Shown here in pieces: positions 52,564 to 60,906 of a DNA stretch of 64,000 bases. Position 1 is the stretch's first letter. Each line of letters begins with the position of its first letter. The DNA is taken from the NCBI RefSeq assembly GCF_024171735.1, contig NZ_JAMTCH010000006.1, forward strand, positions 62,001 to 126,000, given 5' to 3'. The notes under the pieces were generated by a model, which was not told the DNA's origin, ran no database searches, and was given only the letters and a program-made list of their open reading frames with translations. This stretch comes from Prauserella alba (GTDB lineage: Bacteria > Actinomycetota > Actinomycetes > Mycobacteriales > Pseudonocardiaceae). A program made the position numbers and the translations under genes.

Positions 52564-53592
52564 ATGAGTGCGCCCCACGCGCTCAGCCGGGCGGCGGCCG
52601 TGACACTGGCAACACTGGCGCTGGTCGCCGCCCCGACCACCCCGGCCCACGGCCAGGAATCCCCCGACGACCTGGAGGCCGCGCGCACCGAACTGAGCCA
52701 GGCCCAGGCAGCACTGGCCCAGACCTACCAGCGTTACGGCGACGCTCAGCGCAAACACGAGCGCACGCAGCAGGCCGCCACGCAGGCTCGCGAGCGTGCC
52801 GAGCAGGCCCGCGGCGCGGCCGAGAAGGCCGCCGCGCGGGTGCGCGGCATGCGCGGCGACGTCGACCGGTTCGCCTCCGCGAGCTTCCGGCAGGGCAGCA
52901 CGGTCGGCTCGATCTCGGCCTACCTCGGCGCGGAGAGCACGACCGAGATGTTGGAACGCTCGTCCCTGCTCAACGCGATCAGCGACGACCAGCTCAGCAT
53001 CCTGGACCGGATGCGTGCGGCGCTCGACAAGCGACGCGCGTCCCAGCACGACGCCACCGCCGCCCTGCGCGAGGCGTCCAGCAACGAACAGGCGGCGGAG
53101 TCGGCCAAGACCGAGGCGCAGCGCGCGTTCCGCGCCGCGAAGGCCAAGAAGCAGGAGGCACAGTCCGAGATCGACCGGCTCTCGGCGGCCACCGCAGAGG
53201 TGAGCACCGGCGGTGCCGCCAAGCCCGCCGAGGGCGAACTGACCTCCGGGTACGGCGCTCGGTGGGGCACGGTCCACTACGGGATCGACATCGCCAACAG
53301 CATCGGCACACCGATCCACTCGACACTGCCGGGTGAGGTGATCGACGCTGGCCCCGCGAGCGGCTTCGGCATGTGGGTGCGCGTGCAGCACTCCGACGGC
53401 CTCATCTCGGTGTACGGCCACATCGACGAGGCGACCGTGTCGGTGGGCCAGCAGGTCGCCGCGGGCGAGCAGATCGCCACGATGGGCAACCGCGGTCAGT
53501 CGACCGGTCCGCACCTGCACTTCGAGATCCACGAGAACGGCAACAAGATCGATCCGTTGCCGTGGCTGCGCAGCCGGGGCGTGGACATCTGA
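52564..53592 (+). CDS. Secreted M23 (LytM-type) peptidoglycan endopeptidase
   Basis: 342 residues. Signal peptide MSAPHALSRAAAVTLATLAL with AHGQ cleavage region, then a long coiled coil (about 38-215, Gln/Ala/Arg-rich) as in EnvC- or RipA-partner proteins. The C-terminal M23 domain has zinc ligands HYGIDIANS (HxxxD) and GPHLHFEIH (HxH), plus ITS-like SVYGHIDEATV. All catalytic residues are intact, so it should cut peptide cross-links during growth or division. The 212-base leader upstream contains no recognised riboswitch. Confidence 0.92.
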   Translation: MSAPHALSRAAAVTLATLALVAAPTTPAHGQESPDDLEAARTELSQAQAALAQTYQRYGDAQRKHERTQQAATQARERAEQARGAAEKAAARVRGMRGDVDRFASASFRQGSTVGSISAYLGAESTTEMLERSSLLNAISDDQLSILDRMRAALDKRRASQHDATAALREASSNEQAAESAKTEAQRAFRAAKAKKQEAQSEIDRLSAATAEVSTGGAAKPAEGELTSGYGARWGTVHYGIDIANSIGTPIHSTLPGEVIDAGPASGFGMWVRVQHSDGLISVYGHIDEATVSVGQQVAAGEQIATMGNRGQSTGPHLHFEIHENGNKIDPLPWLRSRGVDI

Positions 53593-53733
53593 CACCCGCC
53601 CCGCGGTGCGGGCGCGCCGACGACGAGGCGGCAGGCCGGAGTCACCCGGTCGACCGCCTCGTCGATCGTGAGGCACCCTCGACGGACAACGGCGGCGCGG
53701 TCCGACGTCCGGCTGAGCAGCCGGAGGCCCGCC

Positions 53734-54216
53734 TCACCAGCTGAGCAGTTCGCGGGGGATGCCGTGCTCGGCCGAACCGCGGCCGCCGACCGGTACCGCC
53801 GAGACGGCCGCCAGCACCGCGCCGAGGCTCGGCAGCCAGCGGCGGGCCGCGTCGGGAGCGACGAGCCAGCGGGCCGCGCATTCCTGCCTGCCGTCCGGCA
53901 GCGGGACGACCGATCCGGCCGGAAGGACGCGGATTCCGCCGGGCAGTGGCTGCTGCATCGTGCCGAAGTCGTCGGCCTCGGCCAGCAGGACGGTGACGCG
54001 CTCCCGCCTGGTCGGCAATCCGAGGGCGGGGCCGGCGCAGTCGAGTTTCCGCAGGTCCGCGAGGACCGTGTCGGACAGGGCACGCGGCACGACGACGGCC
54101 GCGACCCCGGAGCCGGTGATCAGCCGCTGCCCTTTCGCGTGCTGTTCGACGGGCCAGCCGTATGTGCCGCGGTAGTCGGGACGGGTGCCCTGGGACTCGT
54201 CCAGTTCGAGAGTCAT
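53734..54216 (-). CDS. Hypothetical protein with YGWPV start motif
   Basis: 160 residues, not assigned to a family. Start ATG 54216 (MTLELDESQGTRPDYRGTYG); an earlier ATG at 54237 is less likely. YGWPVEQHAKGQRLITGSG and GLPTRRERVTVLLAEADD are faintly like the N-terminal region of bifunctional primase/polymerase proteins, but no catalytic residues can be assigned. No signal peptide or membrane segment. It is divergent from a TetR gene and shares its operator region, so it is a candidate target of that regulator. Confidence 0.75.
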   Translation of the reverse strand: MTLELDESQGTRPDYRGTYGWPVEQHAKGQRLITGSGVAAVVVPRALSDTVLADLRKLDCAGPALGLPTRRERVTVLLAEADDFGTMQQPLPGGIRVLPAGSVVPLPDGRQECAARWLVAPDAARRWLPSLGAVLAAVSAVPVGGRGSAEHGIPRELLSW

Positions 54217-54260
54217 CGCGGTCCTCCTGCGGTGCATCGTCGCTCCACGTGCCGTTCCAC

Positions 54261-54285
54261 GCTAGTGGCACTGAGTGCCGTTAGC
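54261..54285. promoter_or_regulatory. TetR-type operator between divergent genes
   Basis: Near-palindrome: GCTA (54261-54264), then GGCAC-TGA-GTGCC (54267-54279), then TAGC (54282-54285), with two unpaired positions per side. Its core recurs in the hairpin at 55360-55394. Confidence 0.65.
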
Positions 54286-54311
54286 AAGTGAATCCTGCTA
54301 TCTTTCCGGTC

Positions 54312-55286
54312 ATGGCCGACACCGCGTCGTCACCGTCCTCCCAATCGCCGCCGTCCTCCCAGTCGTCACCGTCCGCGCAGTCGTCATCGTCGGCGCCGGT
54401 GTCACACCCCGCCGCGTCACCGGCCGGGCGGCCGGAGCCGGAGTCACCGCGCCCGCGCGCGGGGCGTACCGCCGCGGGCAGGCGCAAGGTCCGCCGGAGC
54501 ATCACCCGCGCCGCGATCGATCTGTTCCTCGCCCGCGGCTACGACACGACGACGGTGGACGACATCGCGGCGGCCGCCGGGGTCGGCAGGCGCACGTTCT
54601 TCCGCTACTTCCGATCCAAGGAAGACTCGATCTTCCCCAACCACGACGAGTTGCTCGCCGACATCGAACGCACCCTCGCCGAATCCGATCCTGCCGCGGA
54701 GGCGCCGGTGGACGCGGTGTGCCGGGCCGTACGACTCGTCCTCGACTCGTACCTCGTCGACCCGGACGTGTCCCTGAAGCGCTACCGGCTCACCCGCACC
54801 GTGACCTCGCTGCGGGACAGAGAGGTCGCGAGCGTCGATCGGTACCAGCGGGTGTTCACCCGCTTTCTGCGCGGGCGGCTGCACTCGGCGGGCGACCCGG
54901 CCGCCGACATGCGGGCGCCCATCATCGGTGCGGCCGTGGCCGCAGCGCACAACCACGTGCTGCGGCAGTGGCTGCACAGCGACGGGGAGGTGGATGCACA
55001 CCGGCTCGCCGACCGGGCGTTCGCCATGGTCCGCCAGGCGAACCCGCCCTACACGACCGGTGCCGCCGACACCGGGACGCCGGAAGACGTGGGGACGGGA
55101 CGGCCCCCGGCGCCGGCGGCCGGCGATGATCGCGCGGATGCGGCCGAGCCCGTGGTGGCCGTGCTGCGCAGCTCGGTCCCGGCCGACGAACTCGTCCGTC
55201 GGATCAACGCCGCCCTCACCGACGACGTGGCAGCCGCGGCGGGCACCGCCGACCCTGCGTCCGGCACGCCGTCCGGCACGGACTGA
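54312..55286 (+). CDS. TetR family transcriptional regulator with long disordered ends
   Basis: 324 residues from ATG 54312; GTG 54288 is also possible. Ser/Pro/Ala-rich tail (about 1-60), then helix-turn-helix RRSITRAAIDLFLARGYDTT and VDDIAAAAGVGRRTFFRYFR, then a ligand domain to about 235, then another low-complexity Ala/Pro/Asp tail. A TGCTAT at 54295-54300 could be a -10 for a leaderless transcript. A palindrome lies just upstream and its core reappears after the gene. Targets are probably itself and the divergent hypothetical gene. Confidence 0.88.
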   Translation: MADTASSPSSQSPPSSQSSPSAQSSSSAPVSHPAASPAGRPEPESPRPRAGRTAAGRRKVRRSITRAAIDLFLARGYDTTTVDDIAAAAGVGRRTFFRYFRSKEDSIFPNHDELLADIERTLAESDPAAEAPVDAVCRAVRLVLDSYLVDPDVSLKRYRLTRTVTSLRDREVASVDRYQRVFTRFLRGRLHSAGDPAADMRAPIIGAAVAAAHNHVLRQWLHSDGEVDAHRLADRAFAMVRQANPPYTTGAADTGTPEDVGTGRPPAPAAGDDRADAAEPVVAVLRSSVPADELVRRINAALTDDVAAAAGTADPASGTPSGTD

Positions 55287-55359
55287 GATCGCGCAGGCGC
55301 AGTCGCCGCGCAGCCCGCACCCGCGTTCGCGGTCCACGACGGGAGGGTCACAAGGCAGG

Positions 55360-55394
55360 TGAGGCCTAACGGCACTGCGTGCCGTTAGGCCTCA
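55360..55394. terminator. Perfect hairpin carrying the TetR operator core
   Basis: Sixteen-base arms (55360-55375 and 55379-55394) with a 3-base loop, between convergent tetR and dipeptidase genes. Strong bidirectional terminator. The inner part TAACGGCAC/GTGCCGTTA matches the operator at 54261-54285. Confidence 0.8.
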
Positions 55395-55445
55395 CATCGC
55401 GGATGTCCGTGCGACGGGACTGAGCCGTCCCGCCGACACGGGCGG

Positions 55446-56297
55446 TCAGTTCGCGGTCAGTGACCTCCGCGCCACGGGGAAGTCGAAGTAGGTGTCCGGG
55501 TACGGCTCGCCGTCGAGCGTGAAGTGCCACCACTCGAGCGGATAGTTCGAGAACCCGCCGTCGGCCATCAGCTCGCGCAGCAGGAACCGGTTCGCCCGGA
55601 CGCGGTCACCGACGCCGGGCGCCTCGGTGGCCGCCAGTTCGTCGAAACAGTCGTAGCCCGTGCCCATGTCGATCGAATTGTCGGGGAACCGCTCCCCTTC
55701 CGGCGCGAAGCACGCGGTGAGCGGTTCGCCCGGCCGATAGGGGCGCTGCGGCTCGGCCGGCAGTTCCACGAGCGTCAGATCGACGGTGCTTCCCCTGCTG
55801 TGCCCGGACCGTTCGGCGATGTACCCCTCGGGGAACAGGCGTGACTTCTCGATCCGCGGGTAGAACTCGTCGCGCATGCGGTCGTTGCCGTCCTGCTGCG
55901 CCCAGCGGACGAAGTCGTCGACCGAGCGCTGCGGCCGGAAGCAGTCGTAGACCTTGAGCGTGTACCCCCGCGCGAGCGCCGCGCGCTGGACCTCGCGCAG
56001 CGCGTCCGCCGTCTCGCGGGTCAGCAGGCACAGCGGCTCGTGGTACCCGCGCACGCGGCGGCCGACGAAGTTGTGCGCCGTCGTGTACCGGATGTCGTGC
56101 CGGATGGTCGGATCGACGTCACTCAGCGCAACGAACGACTCCGGTGCGCGATCGCCGTCCCGGGTTTCGGCGGCACCTGCGGTCACCCCACTCAACATCA
56201 TGCCGGCCAGCAGTGCACCGACCATCGCACCGGCGACACCGCGCCGCCGCCATCGACGTTCTCGCCAGGACCCTTTTCGCCGCGTGTTCAGCATCAT
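55446..56297 (-). CDS. Secreted VanX-type D-Ala-D-Ala dipeptidase (M15)
   Basis: 283 residues from ATG 56297 (56294 equally possible). Arg-rich start then signal/anchor segment GAMVGALLAGMMLSGVTAGA. M15D catalytic pattern is complete: Arg in YDCFRPQRSV, zinc ligands in SGHSRGSTVDLTLV (HxxxxxxD), and EWWHF with the catalytic Glu and third zinc His. It cleaves D-alanyl-D-alanine dipeptide; being exported, it probably recycles or trims wall peptides rather than giving vancomycin resistance, since no vanH/vanA genes adjoin it. Confidence 0.92.
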   Translation of the reverse strand: MMLNTRRKGSWRERRWRRRGVAGAMVGALLAGMMLSGVTAGAAETRDGDRAPESFVALSDVDPTIRHDIRYTTAHNFVGRRVRGYHEPLCLLTRETADALREVQRAALARGYTLKVYDCFRPQRSVDDFVRWAQQDGNDRMRDEFYPRIEKSRLFPEGYIAERSGHSRGSTVDLTLVELPAEPQRPYRPGEPLTACFAPEGERFPDNSIDMGTGYDCFDELAATEAPGVGDRVRANRFLLRELMADGGFSNYPLEWWHFTLDGEPYPDTYFDFPVARRSLTAN

Positions 56298-56550
56298 CCG
56301 CGTTTGGTAGCACCGCCCGACGTGCCGGACAAGGTCCGTCCGAGCGACATTGCGGTCCATTGTGGACCAGCACGGACGGGCCGGCCCGCGATCACGGATG
56401 AGACACACGTCACCGGCCGTCCGCCGTGGGCGAAACGGGTTCGCGAGGGGTTCTGTCGGTGTGCCAATCTAGACTCGGGACCTGCGCTGGGTGAGCCGCC
56501 TCCGACCGATGGCGTCGCTCCACCGAGTCGAGCCGTTCGCCCGACGCACC

Positions 56551-56617
56551 GGAACGACGCCGCTCCGAAACGACGCCGCTCCGGAAACGACAAGGCTCTG
56601 GAACGACGACACCGCTC
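56551..56617. repeat. Imperfect tandem repeat, unit about 16-17 bp
   Basis: Four units starting GGAACGACGCCGCTCC (56551), GAAACGACGCCGCTCC (56567), then two more divergent copies at 56583 and 56600. Confidence 0.7.
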
Positions 56618-56647
56618 GCGCTGGGCGCATCCGCCCAGCGCTGCGGC

Positions 56648-56713
56648 CCACCAGCACCTCGCACCACCAGCAACCTCGCACCACCAGCAACGTCGAACCA
56701 CCAGCACGTCGCA
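56648..56713. repeat. Imperfect tandem repeat, unit 16-17 bp (CCACCAGCA-type)
   Basis: Four units beginning CCACCAGCA at 56648, 56664, 56681 and 56698, each followed by a CTCGCA- or GTCGAA-like end, immediately upstream of the exporter RBS. Confidence 0.75.
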
Positions 56714-56749
56714 CCACCGAGCACGCACGCCAGTTCACCAGGGGGATGT

Positions 56750-58213
56750 ATGACCGACACTGCCCACACCGGCACCGACACCGCGGAGCCCGGGCAGCAG
56801 GATCGGCAGGCGGTGGACCCGAAGGCGCTGCTGCTCATCGGCGTGCTCGTCGCTTCCGCGTTCGTGATGATCCTGAACGAGACGATCCTGAGCGTCGCGC
56901 TGCGGCAGCTGAGTCAGGAACTCGGCGTCGCGACGACCACGGCGCAGTGGGTGACCAGCGGGTTCCTGCTGACCATGGCCGTGATCATCCCGACCACCGG
57001 GTTTCTGCTCGAACGCTTCACCCCGAGACAGGTGTTCCTCGCCTCGCTCGCCTCGTTCAGCGCGGGCACCCTGCTGTCGGCGCTCGCGCCGGGCTTCCCG
57101 GTCCTGCTCGCGGGACGGGTCGTGCAGGCGTGCGGCACGGCCGTGATGATCCCGCTGCTGATGACCTCGGTCATGCGGCTCATCCCGGAGAGCCGCCGCG
57201 GTTCGATGATGGGCACGATCGGCATCGTGATCGCGGTCGCACCCGCGCTCGGCCCCAGCATCGGCGGTGCGATCCTGTCCGGCCTCGGGTGGCGCTGGAT
57301 GTTCTGGCTGGTACTGCCGCTGGCGATCGCGGCGTTGCTGATCGGCGCGCGCTGGCTGCGGCTGGACACGGAGACGCGGAAGGTGCCGCTCGACGTGCTG
57401 TCGGTGATCCTGTCGGCGCTCGGCTTCGGCGGCCTGCTGTACGGCCTGTCGTCGATCGGTGAAGGCGGCGGCGGGCACGCCGTGCCGCCGGTGCTGCCCA
57501 TCGTCGCCGGCCTGGTGGTGCTGTCGGTGTTCGTGTGGCGGCAGCTGACGCTGCAGCGCCGCGAGCGCGCCCTGCTGGACCTGCGCCCGTTCGAGTCGAG
57601 GGACTTCGTCGTCTCGCTCACGCTGACCGGCCTGCTGTTCATGTGCCTGCTCGGGGTCGCCTCCATCCTCCTGCCGCTGTACCTGCAGACGGTGCTCGAC
57701 GCGTCGGCGTTCGAAAGCGGGCTGGCCGTACTTCCCGGCGGTCTCGCGCTCGGGCTGCTGGGCAGGCCGGTCGGATCGCTGTACGACCGCATCGGCCCGC
57801 GGCCGCTGGTCATTCCGGGCACGGTCGCCATGGCGAGCGGACTCTGGCTGTTCACCACACTCGGCCCGGGCTCGGCCATCGCGACGGTCGTGATCTACCA
57901 CGTGATCATGATGATCGGGCTCGCGCTGATGATGACGCCGTTGATGACGCAGGCGCTCGGTTCCCTCAGCGAACAGCTGAGCTCGCACGGCAGCGCCATC
58001 CTGGCCACGTTGCAGCAGGTGGCGGGCGCCCTCGGTACGGCGGTGTTCGTGACCGTCGCCGCGATCGCCAGCGGCGGCGGCGCAGGCCCCGACGCGGACG
58101 GGCTGCGCGTGGCGTTCATGGTCGCAGGCGCGATCGGGCTGATCGCGGTGGCGACGTCGCTGCTGCTGAGCAAGCACAAGTCGAGTTCGGCGGCGGGCGG
58201 CCACGGTCACTGA
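56750..58213 (+). CDS. MFS multidrug exporter, DHA2 (14-helix) family
   Basis: 487 residues. DHA2 features: motif region LNETILSVALRQLSQELGVA, WVTSGFLLTMAVIIPTTGFL, GRVVQACGTAVMIPLLMTSV and LGPSIGGAILSGLGWRWMFW (motif C). Fourteen hydrophobic segments, ending in a short His-containing tail. It exports drugs or metabolites against protons. GGGGG precedes ATG 56750. It is a single-gene unit behind a repeat-rich leader and ends at a strong terminator; no adjacent regulator is obvious. Confidence 0.94.
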   Translation: MTDTAHTGTDTAEPGQQDRQAVDPKALLLIGVLVASAFVMILNETILSVALRQLSQELGVATTTAQWVTSGFLLTMAVIIPTTGFLLERFTPRQVFLASLASFSAGTLLSALAPGFPVLLAGRVVQACGTAVMIPLLMTSVMRLIPESRRGSMMGTIGIVIAVAPALGPSIGGAILSGLGWRWMFWLVLPLAIAALLIGARWLRLDTETRKVPLDVLSVILSALGFGGLLYGLSSIGEGGGGHAVPPVLPIVAGLVVLSVFVWRQLTLQRRERALLDLRPFESRDFVVSLTLTGLLFMCLLGVASILLPLYLQTVLDASAFESGLAVLPGGLALGLLGRPVGSLYDRIGPRPLVIPGTVAMASGLWLFTTLGPGSAIATVVIYHVIMMIGLALMMTPLMTQALGSLSEQLSSHGSAILATLQQVAGALGTAVFVTVAAIASGGGAGPDADGLRVAFMVAGAIGLIAVATSLLLSKHKSSSAAGGHGH

Positions 58214-58228
58214 CGGTTCGAACCGGCC

Positions 58229-58265
58229 GGTGCCCACTGCCGCGTGTACTGCGGCGGTGGGCACC
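58229..58265. terminator. Bidirectional terminator
   Basis: Fifteen-base arms (58229-58243 and 58251-58265) beginning GGTGCCCAC and ending GTGGGCACC, one mismatch, 7-base loop. Between the convergent exporter and monooxygenase genes. Confidence 0.75.
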
Positions 58266-58281
58266 CCTCACCTGCTCACCG

Positions 58282-59880
58282 TCAGGTGAGTTCGAACCCG
58301 TGATACCCGGCGACGGCCACGCCGTCGCCGATCTGCTTGTACGTGCCGACCCCACCGACGAACGGCATGAAGACCCGCTGCTTGCCGGGAATGTTCGCGC
58401 CCGTGTACCACGACGCGGCGCGCGGCATCAGGGTCAGCTCACCGACGTCGTTGGTCGTGTTCACCCAGTTGTCCTCGGCCTCGATGTCCGGCTCCATGCG
58501 GTGCCGGCCGCTCGCGCGCAGGTGTTCGAGCGCCGTGGTGACCCAGTCGACGTGGTACTCGATGGAGGTCATCATGTTCGACAGCACAGAGGGGCTCTGC
58601 GGCCCGGTGATCATGAACAGGTTCGGGAACCCCGCCGTCATGAGCCCCAGGTACGTACGCGGACCGGCCGCCCACTTCTCGGTGAGCGCGCCGCCCGTGC
58701 CGCGGATGTCCATGGCCGTGAGCGCGCCCGTCATGGCGTCGAACCCGGTCGCCAGGATGATCACGTCGAAGGCCCGCTCCGCGTCGCCGGCGACGATGCC
58801 CCGTTCGGTGAACCGCTCGATCGGCTCCTCGCCGAGGTCCACCAGGGACACGTTGTCCCGGTTGAACACCTCGAAGTAACCGGTGTCGACGCACATCCGC
58901 TTCGCCGCGATCGGATACGTGCGCGGAGTGAGCTTCTCGGCCGTCCCCGGGTCGTTGACCTTCGCCCGGATGCGCTCCCGCACGTACTCGGCGAGGGCCT
59001 CGTTCGCGTCGGCGTCGAACAGCACGTCCCGGAACGACAGCGTGAAGCACAGACCGCCGTCGGACCACCTGCGGTCGAGCTCACGGCGCACGCCGGCTGC
59101 GGGTGTTTCCGCGTAGTAGCCCGTCTCGTCCTCACCGCAGTGGAACCCCAGTCGGGACAGCCTGCTCTCCTCGCGGAACTCCGGATAACCGGGTTTGACC
59201 TCGTCGAGGCGTGCGGCGATCGGGCCGTTGTGCGCGGGTACGGCATACGACGGGGTGCGCTGGAACACCGTGAGCGACCCGACGTCCGGGGCGATCGCCG
59301 TGATCGTCTGCAGCCCCGACGAGCCGGTGCCGACGACCGCCACCCGCTTGCCCGTCAGGTCGACGCCGTCGTGCGGCCAGTTGGACGTCCAGTACAGCTC
59401 GCCGGCGAAATCCGCCATGCCCGCGAAAGCAGGCCGCGACGGCACGGACAGACAGCCCGTCGCGGCGATCACGAACCGGGCGGTCCGGCTGCGCCCGTCG
59501 TCGGTTCTCACCGTCCACCGCTCGGCGGCGTCGTCCCACCGCATTGCCTCGACCCGGGTGCCGAACGTGATGTCGCGCCGCAGGTCGTACCGGTCGGCGA
59601 CGTGGCGGATGTAGTCGAGGATCTCCGGCTGCGACGCGTACCGTTCGGTCCAGTTCCATTCCTGTTCGAGGGTGCGGTCGAACGAGTAGGAGTACTCGAT
59701 CGACTCGACGTCGCACCGCGCCCCCGGGTACCGGTTCCAGTACCATGTTCCGCCGACGTCGCCGCCCGCTTCGAGCACCCGCACCTCGTAGCCGGCCTGC
59801 CGCAGCCGGATCAGCTGGTACAGACCGGCGAACCCCGCTCCGACGACGATCACGTCGTGGTCGTTGCGTTCCTCGGTCAT
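58282..59880 (-). CDS. Baeyer-Villiger-type flavin monooxygenase
   Basis: 532 residues, class B flavoprotein that would insert oxygen into a ketone using NADPH and O2. FAD motif IVVGAGFAGLYQLIRLRQAG, the GTWYWNRYPGARCDVES segment typical of cyclohexanone monooxygenases, and NADPH motif VAVVGTGSSGLQ. The Baeyer-Villiger fingerprint FxGxxxHxxxWP reads FAGELYWTSNWP (158-169), with Trp164 instead of His. The C-terminal TGPQSPSVLSNMM matches the family. ATGA overlap with the esterase gene; together with an alcohol dehydrogenase they form an alcohol-ketone-ester route. Confidence 0.9.
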   Translation of the reverse strand: MTEERNDHDVIVVGAGFAGLYQLIRLRQAGYEVRVLEAGGDVGGTWYWNRYPGARCDVESIEYSYSFDRTLEQEWNWTERYASQPEILDYIRHVADRYDLRRDITFGTRVEAMRWDDAAERWTVRTDDGRSRTARFVIAATGCLSVPSRPAFAGMADFAGELYWTSNWPHDGVDLTGKRVAVVGTGSSGLQTITAIAPDVGSLTVFQRTPSYAVPAHNGPIAARLDEVKPGYPEFREESRLSRLGFHCGEDETGYYAETPAAGVRRELDRRWSDGGLCFTLSFRDVLFDADANEALAEYVRERIRAKVNDPGTAEKLTPRTYPIAAKRMCVDTGYFEVFNRDNVSLVDLGEEPIERFTERGIVAGDAERAFDVIILATGFDAMTGALTAMDIRGTGGALTEKWAAGPRTYLGLMTAGFPNLFMITGPQSPSVLSNMMTSIEYHVDWVTTALEHLRASGRHRMEPDIEAEDNWVNTTNDVGELTLMPRAASWYTGANIPGKQRVFMPFVGGVGTYKQIGDGVAVAGYHGFELT

Positions 59881-60845
59881 CGTGCGACTCCCGCCTGCTC
59901 CCGCTCGGTCCGGCGCTGGGCGACGAACTCGTTGATGTGACGCGACACGAGCCGAATCCCCTCCTCGTATCCGGGGAGGATGCCGGCCATCTGGAAGAAC
60001 GCGTGCATCTGGTCGGTGGCTTCCTCCAGTGCCACGGGTACGCCCGCGGCTTCCAGTGCACGCGCGTACGCCACTCCCTCGTCGTGCAACGGGTCGTACC
60101 GCGCGACGTACACGAGCGCCGGCGGCAGTCCGGTGTGGTCGGCCGCCCGCAGCGGCGACGCGTCGGGGTTGGTCCGGGCGGCCTCGTCCGGCAGGTAGTG
60201 GTCCCAGAACCACCGCATGGTCTCGCGATTCAGCAGCAGCTGGTTCTCCGGGGCCACAGAGGATGGTGTGTCGAGGTCGCAGTCGGTCACCGGGTAGACG
60301 AGAGCCTGGTAGTCGACCGTCGGACCGGATCGGTCACGGGCCCACAGCGTCATGACCGCGGCGATGTTCCCGCCCGCACTGTCCCCCGCGACGATCAACG
60401 GTGCACCGTCGGGCGCCAGCTCCCCCGCGTGGCCTGCCGCCCACCGCAGACCGGCATAGCTGTCGTCGATCGCCGCGGGGAAACGGTGTTCCGGCGCCTT
60501 GCGATAGTTGACGAGCACCACGGTCGAGGACGTCAGGTTCGCCAGCCGCCGCCCGAGATGGTCGTACTGCAGATCGATGTCGCCGATCACCCAGCCGCCA
60601 CCGTGGAAGTACACGATGACCGCCTGCGGTTCGGCGGGCCGCAACACCCGCATCCGGAACCGGCCGCCGTCACCGTCGGAGAGCTTGAGGTCGGTCACCT
60701 CCGTCACCTCGGGTCCGGGACCGCTCATGCCGGCGAAGATCGGCCCGCTCATCCGCGCGATCGCGGGCGTGGACTCGTGGATCGGTGGCGTTCCGGACTC
60801 GGCGAGCTGAGCCAGGAACGCCTGGGACGGACCGTCCAGCGGCAT
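59877..60845 (-). CDS. HSL-family alpha/beta hydrolase (esterase)
   Basis: 322 residues. Oxyanion motif YFHGGGWVIGD, nucleophile VAGDSAGGNIAAV (GDSAG), acid in VARYDPLHDEG and His in DQMHAFFQM: the full hormone-sensitive-lipase triad. No signal peptide. It would hydrolyse the ester or lactone made by the coupled monooxygenase. It follows the alcohol dehydrogenase gene by 61 bases on the same strand. Confidence 0.93.
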   Translation of the reverse strand: MPLDGPSQAFLAQLAESGTPPIHESTPAIARMSGPIFAGMSGPGPEVTEVTDLKLSDGDGGRFRMRVLRPAEPQAVIVYFHGGGWVIGDIDLQYDHLGRRLANLTSSTVVLVNYRKAPEHRFPAAIDDSYAGLRWAAGHAGELAPDGAPLIVAGDSAGGNIAAVMTLWARDRSGPTVDYQALVYPVTDCDLDTPSSVAPENQLLLNRETMRWFWDHYLPDEAARTNPDASPLRAADHTGLPPALVYVARYDPLHDEGVAYARALEAAGVPVALEEATDQMHAFFQMAGILPGYEEGIRLVSRHINEFVAQRRTEREQAGVAR

Positions 60846-60906
60846 GTCGGAACCTCCTGCGAATCGGGCCGTACGGGATGTCCGCGGTAATGGGGCGAGG
60901 ACGGCG

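Larger units (their letters stand above)
56298..56749. other. Repeat-rich intergenic region before the DHA2 exporter
   Basis: Gap of 452 bases between divergent dipeptidase and exporter genes. The right half is made of two sets of imperfect tandem repeats (56551-56617 and 56648-56713). Long minus-strand frames exist but translate to Cys/Trp/Arg-rich repeats and are not considered genes. Confidence 0.5.

Noticed and set aside
55446-56297. Vancomycin-resistance gene vanX
   Set aside because: The M15 catalytic pattern fits, but the protein is exported and no vanH/vanA/vanRS genes adjoin it, so a housekeeping wall role is more likely.
56294-56838. Minus-strand Cys/Trp-rich repeat ORFs upstream of the exporter
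   Set aside because: They translate a tandem DNA repeat and overlap the exporter start; no start site or conservation signal.
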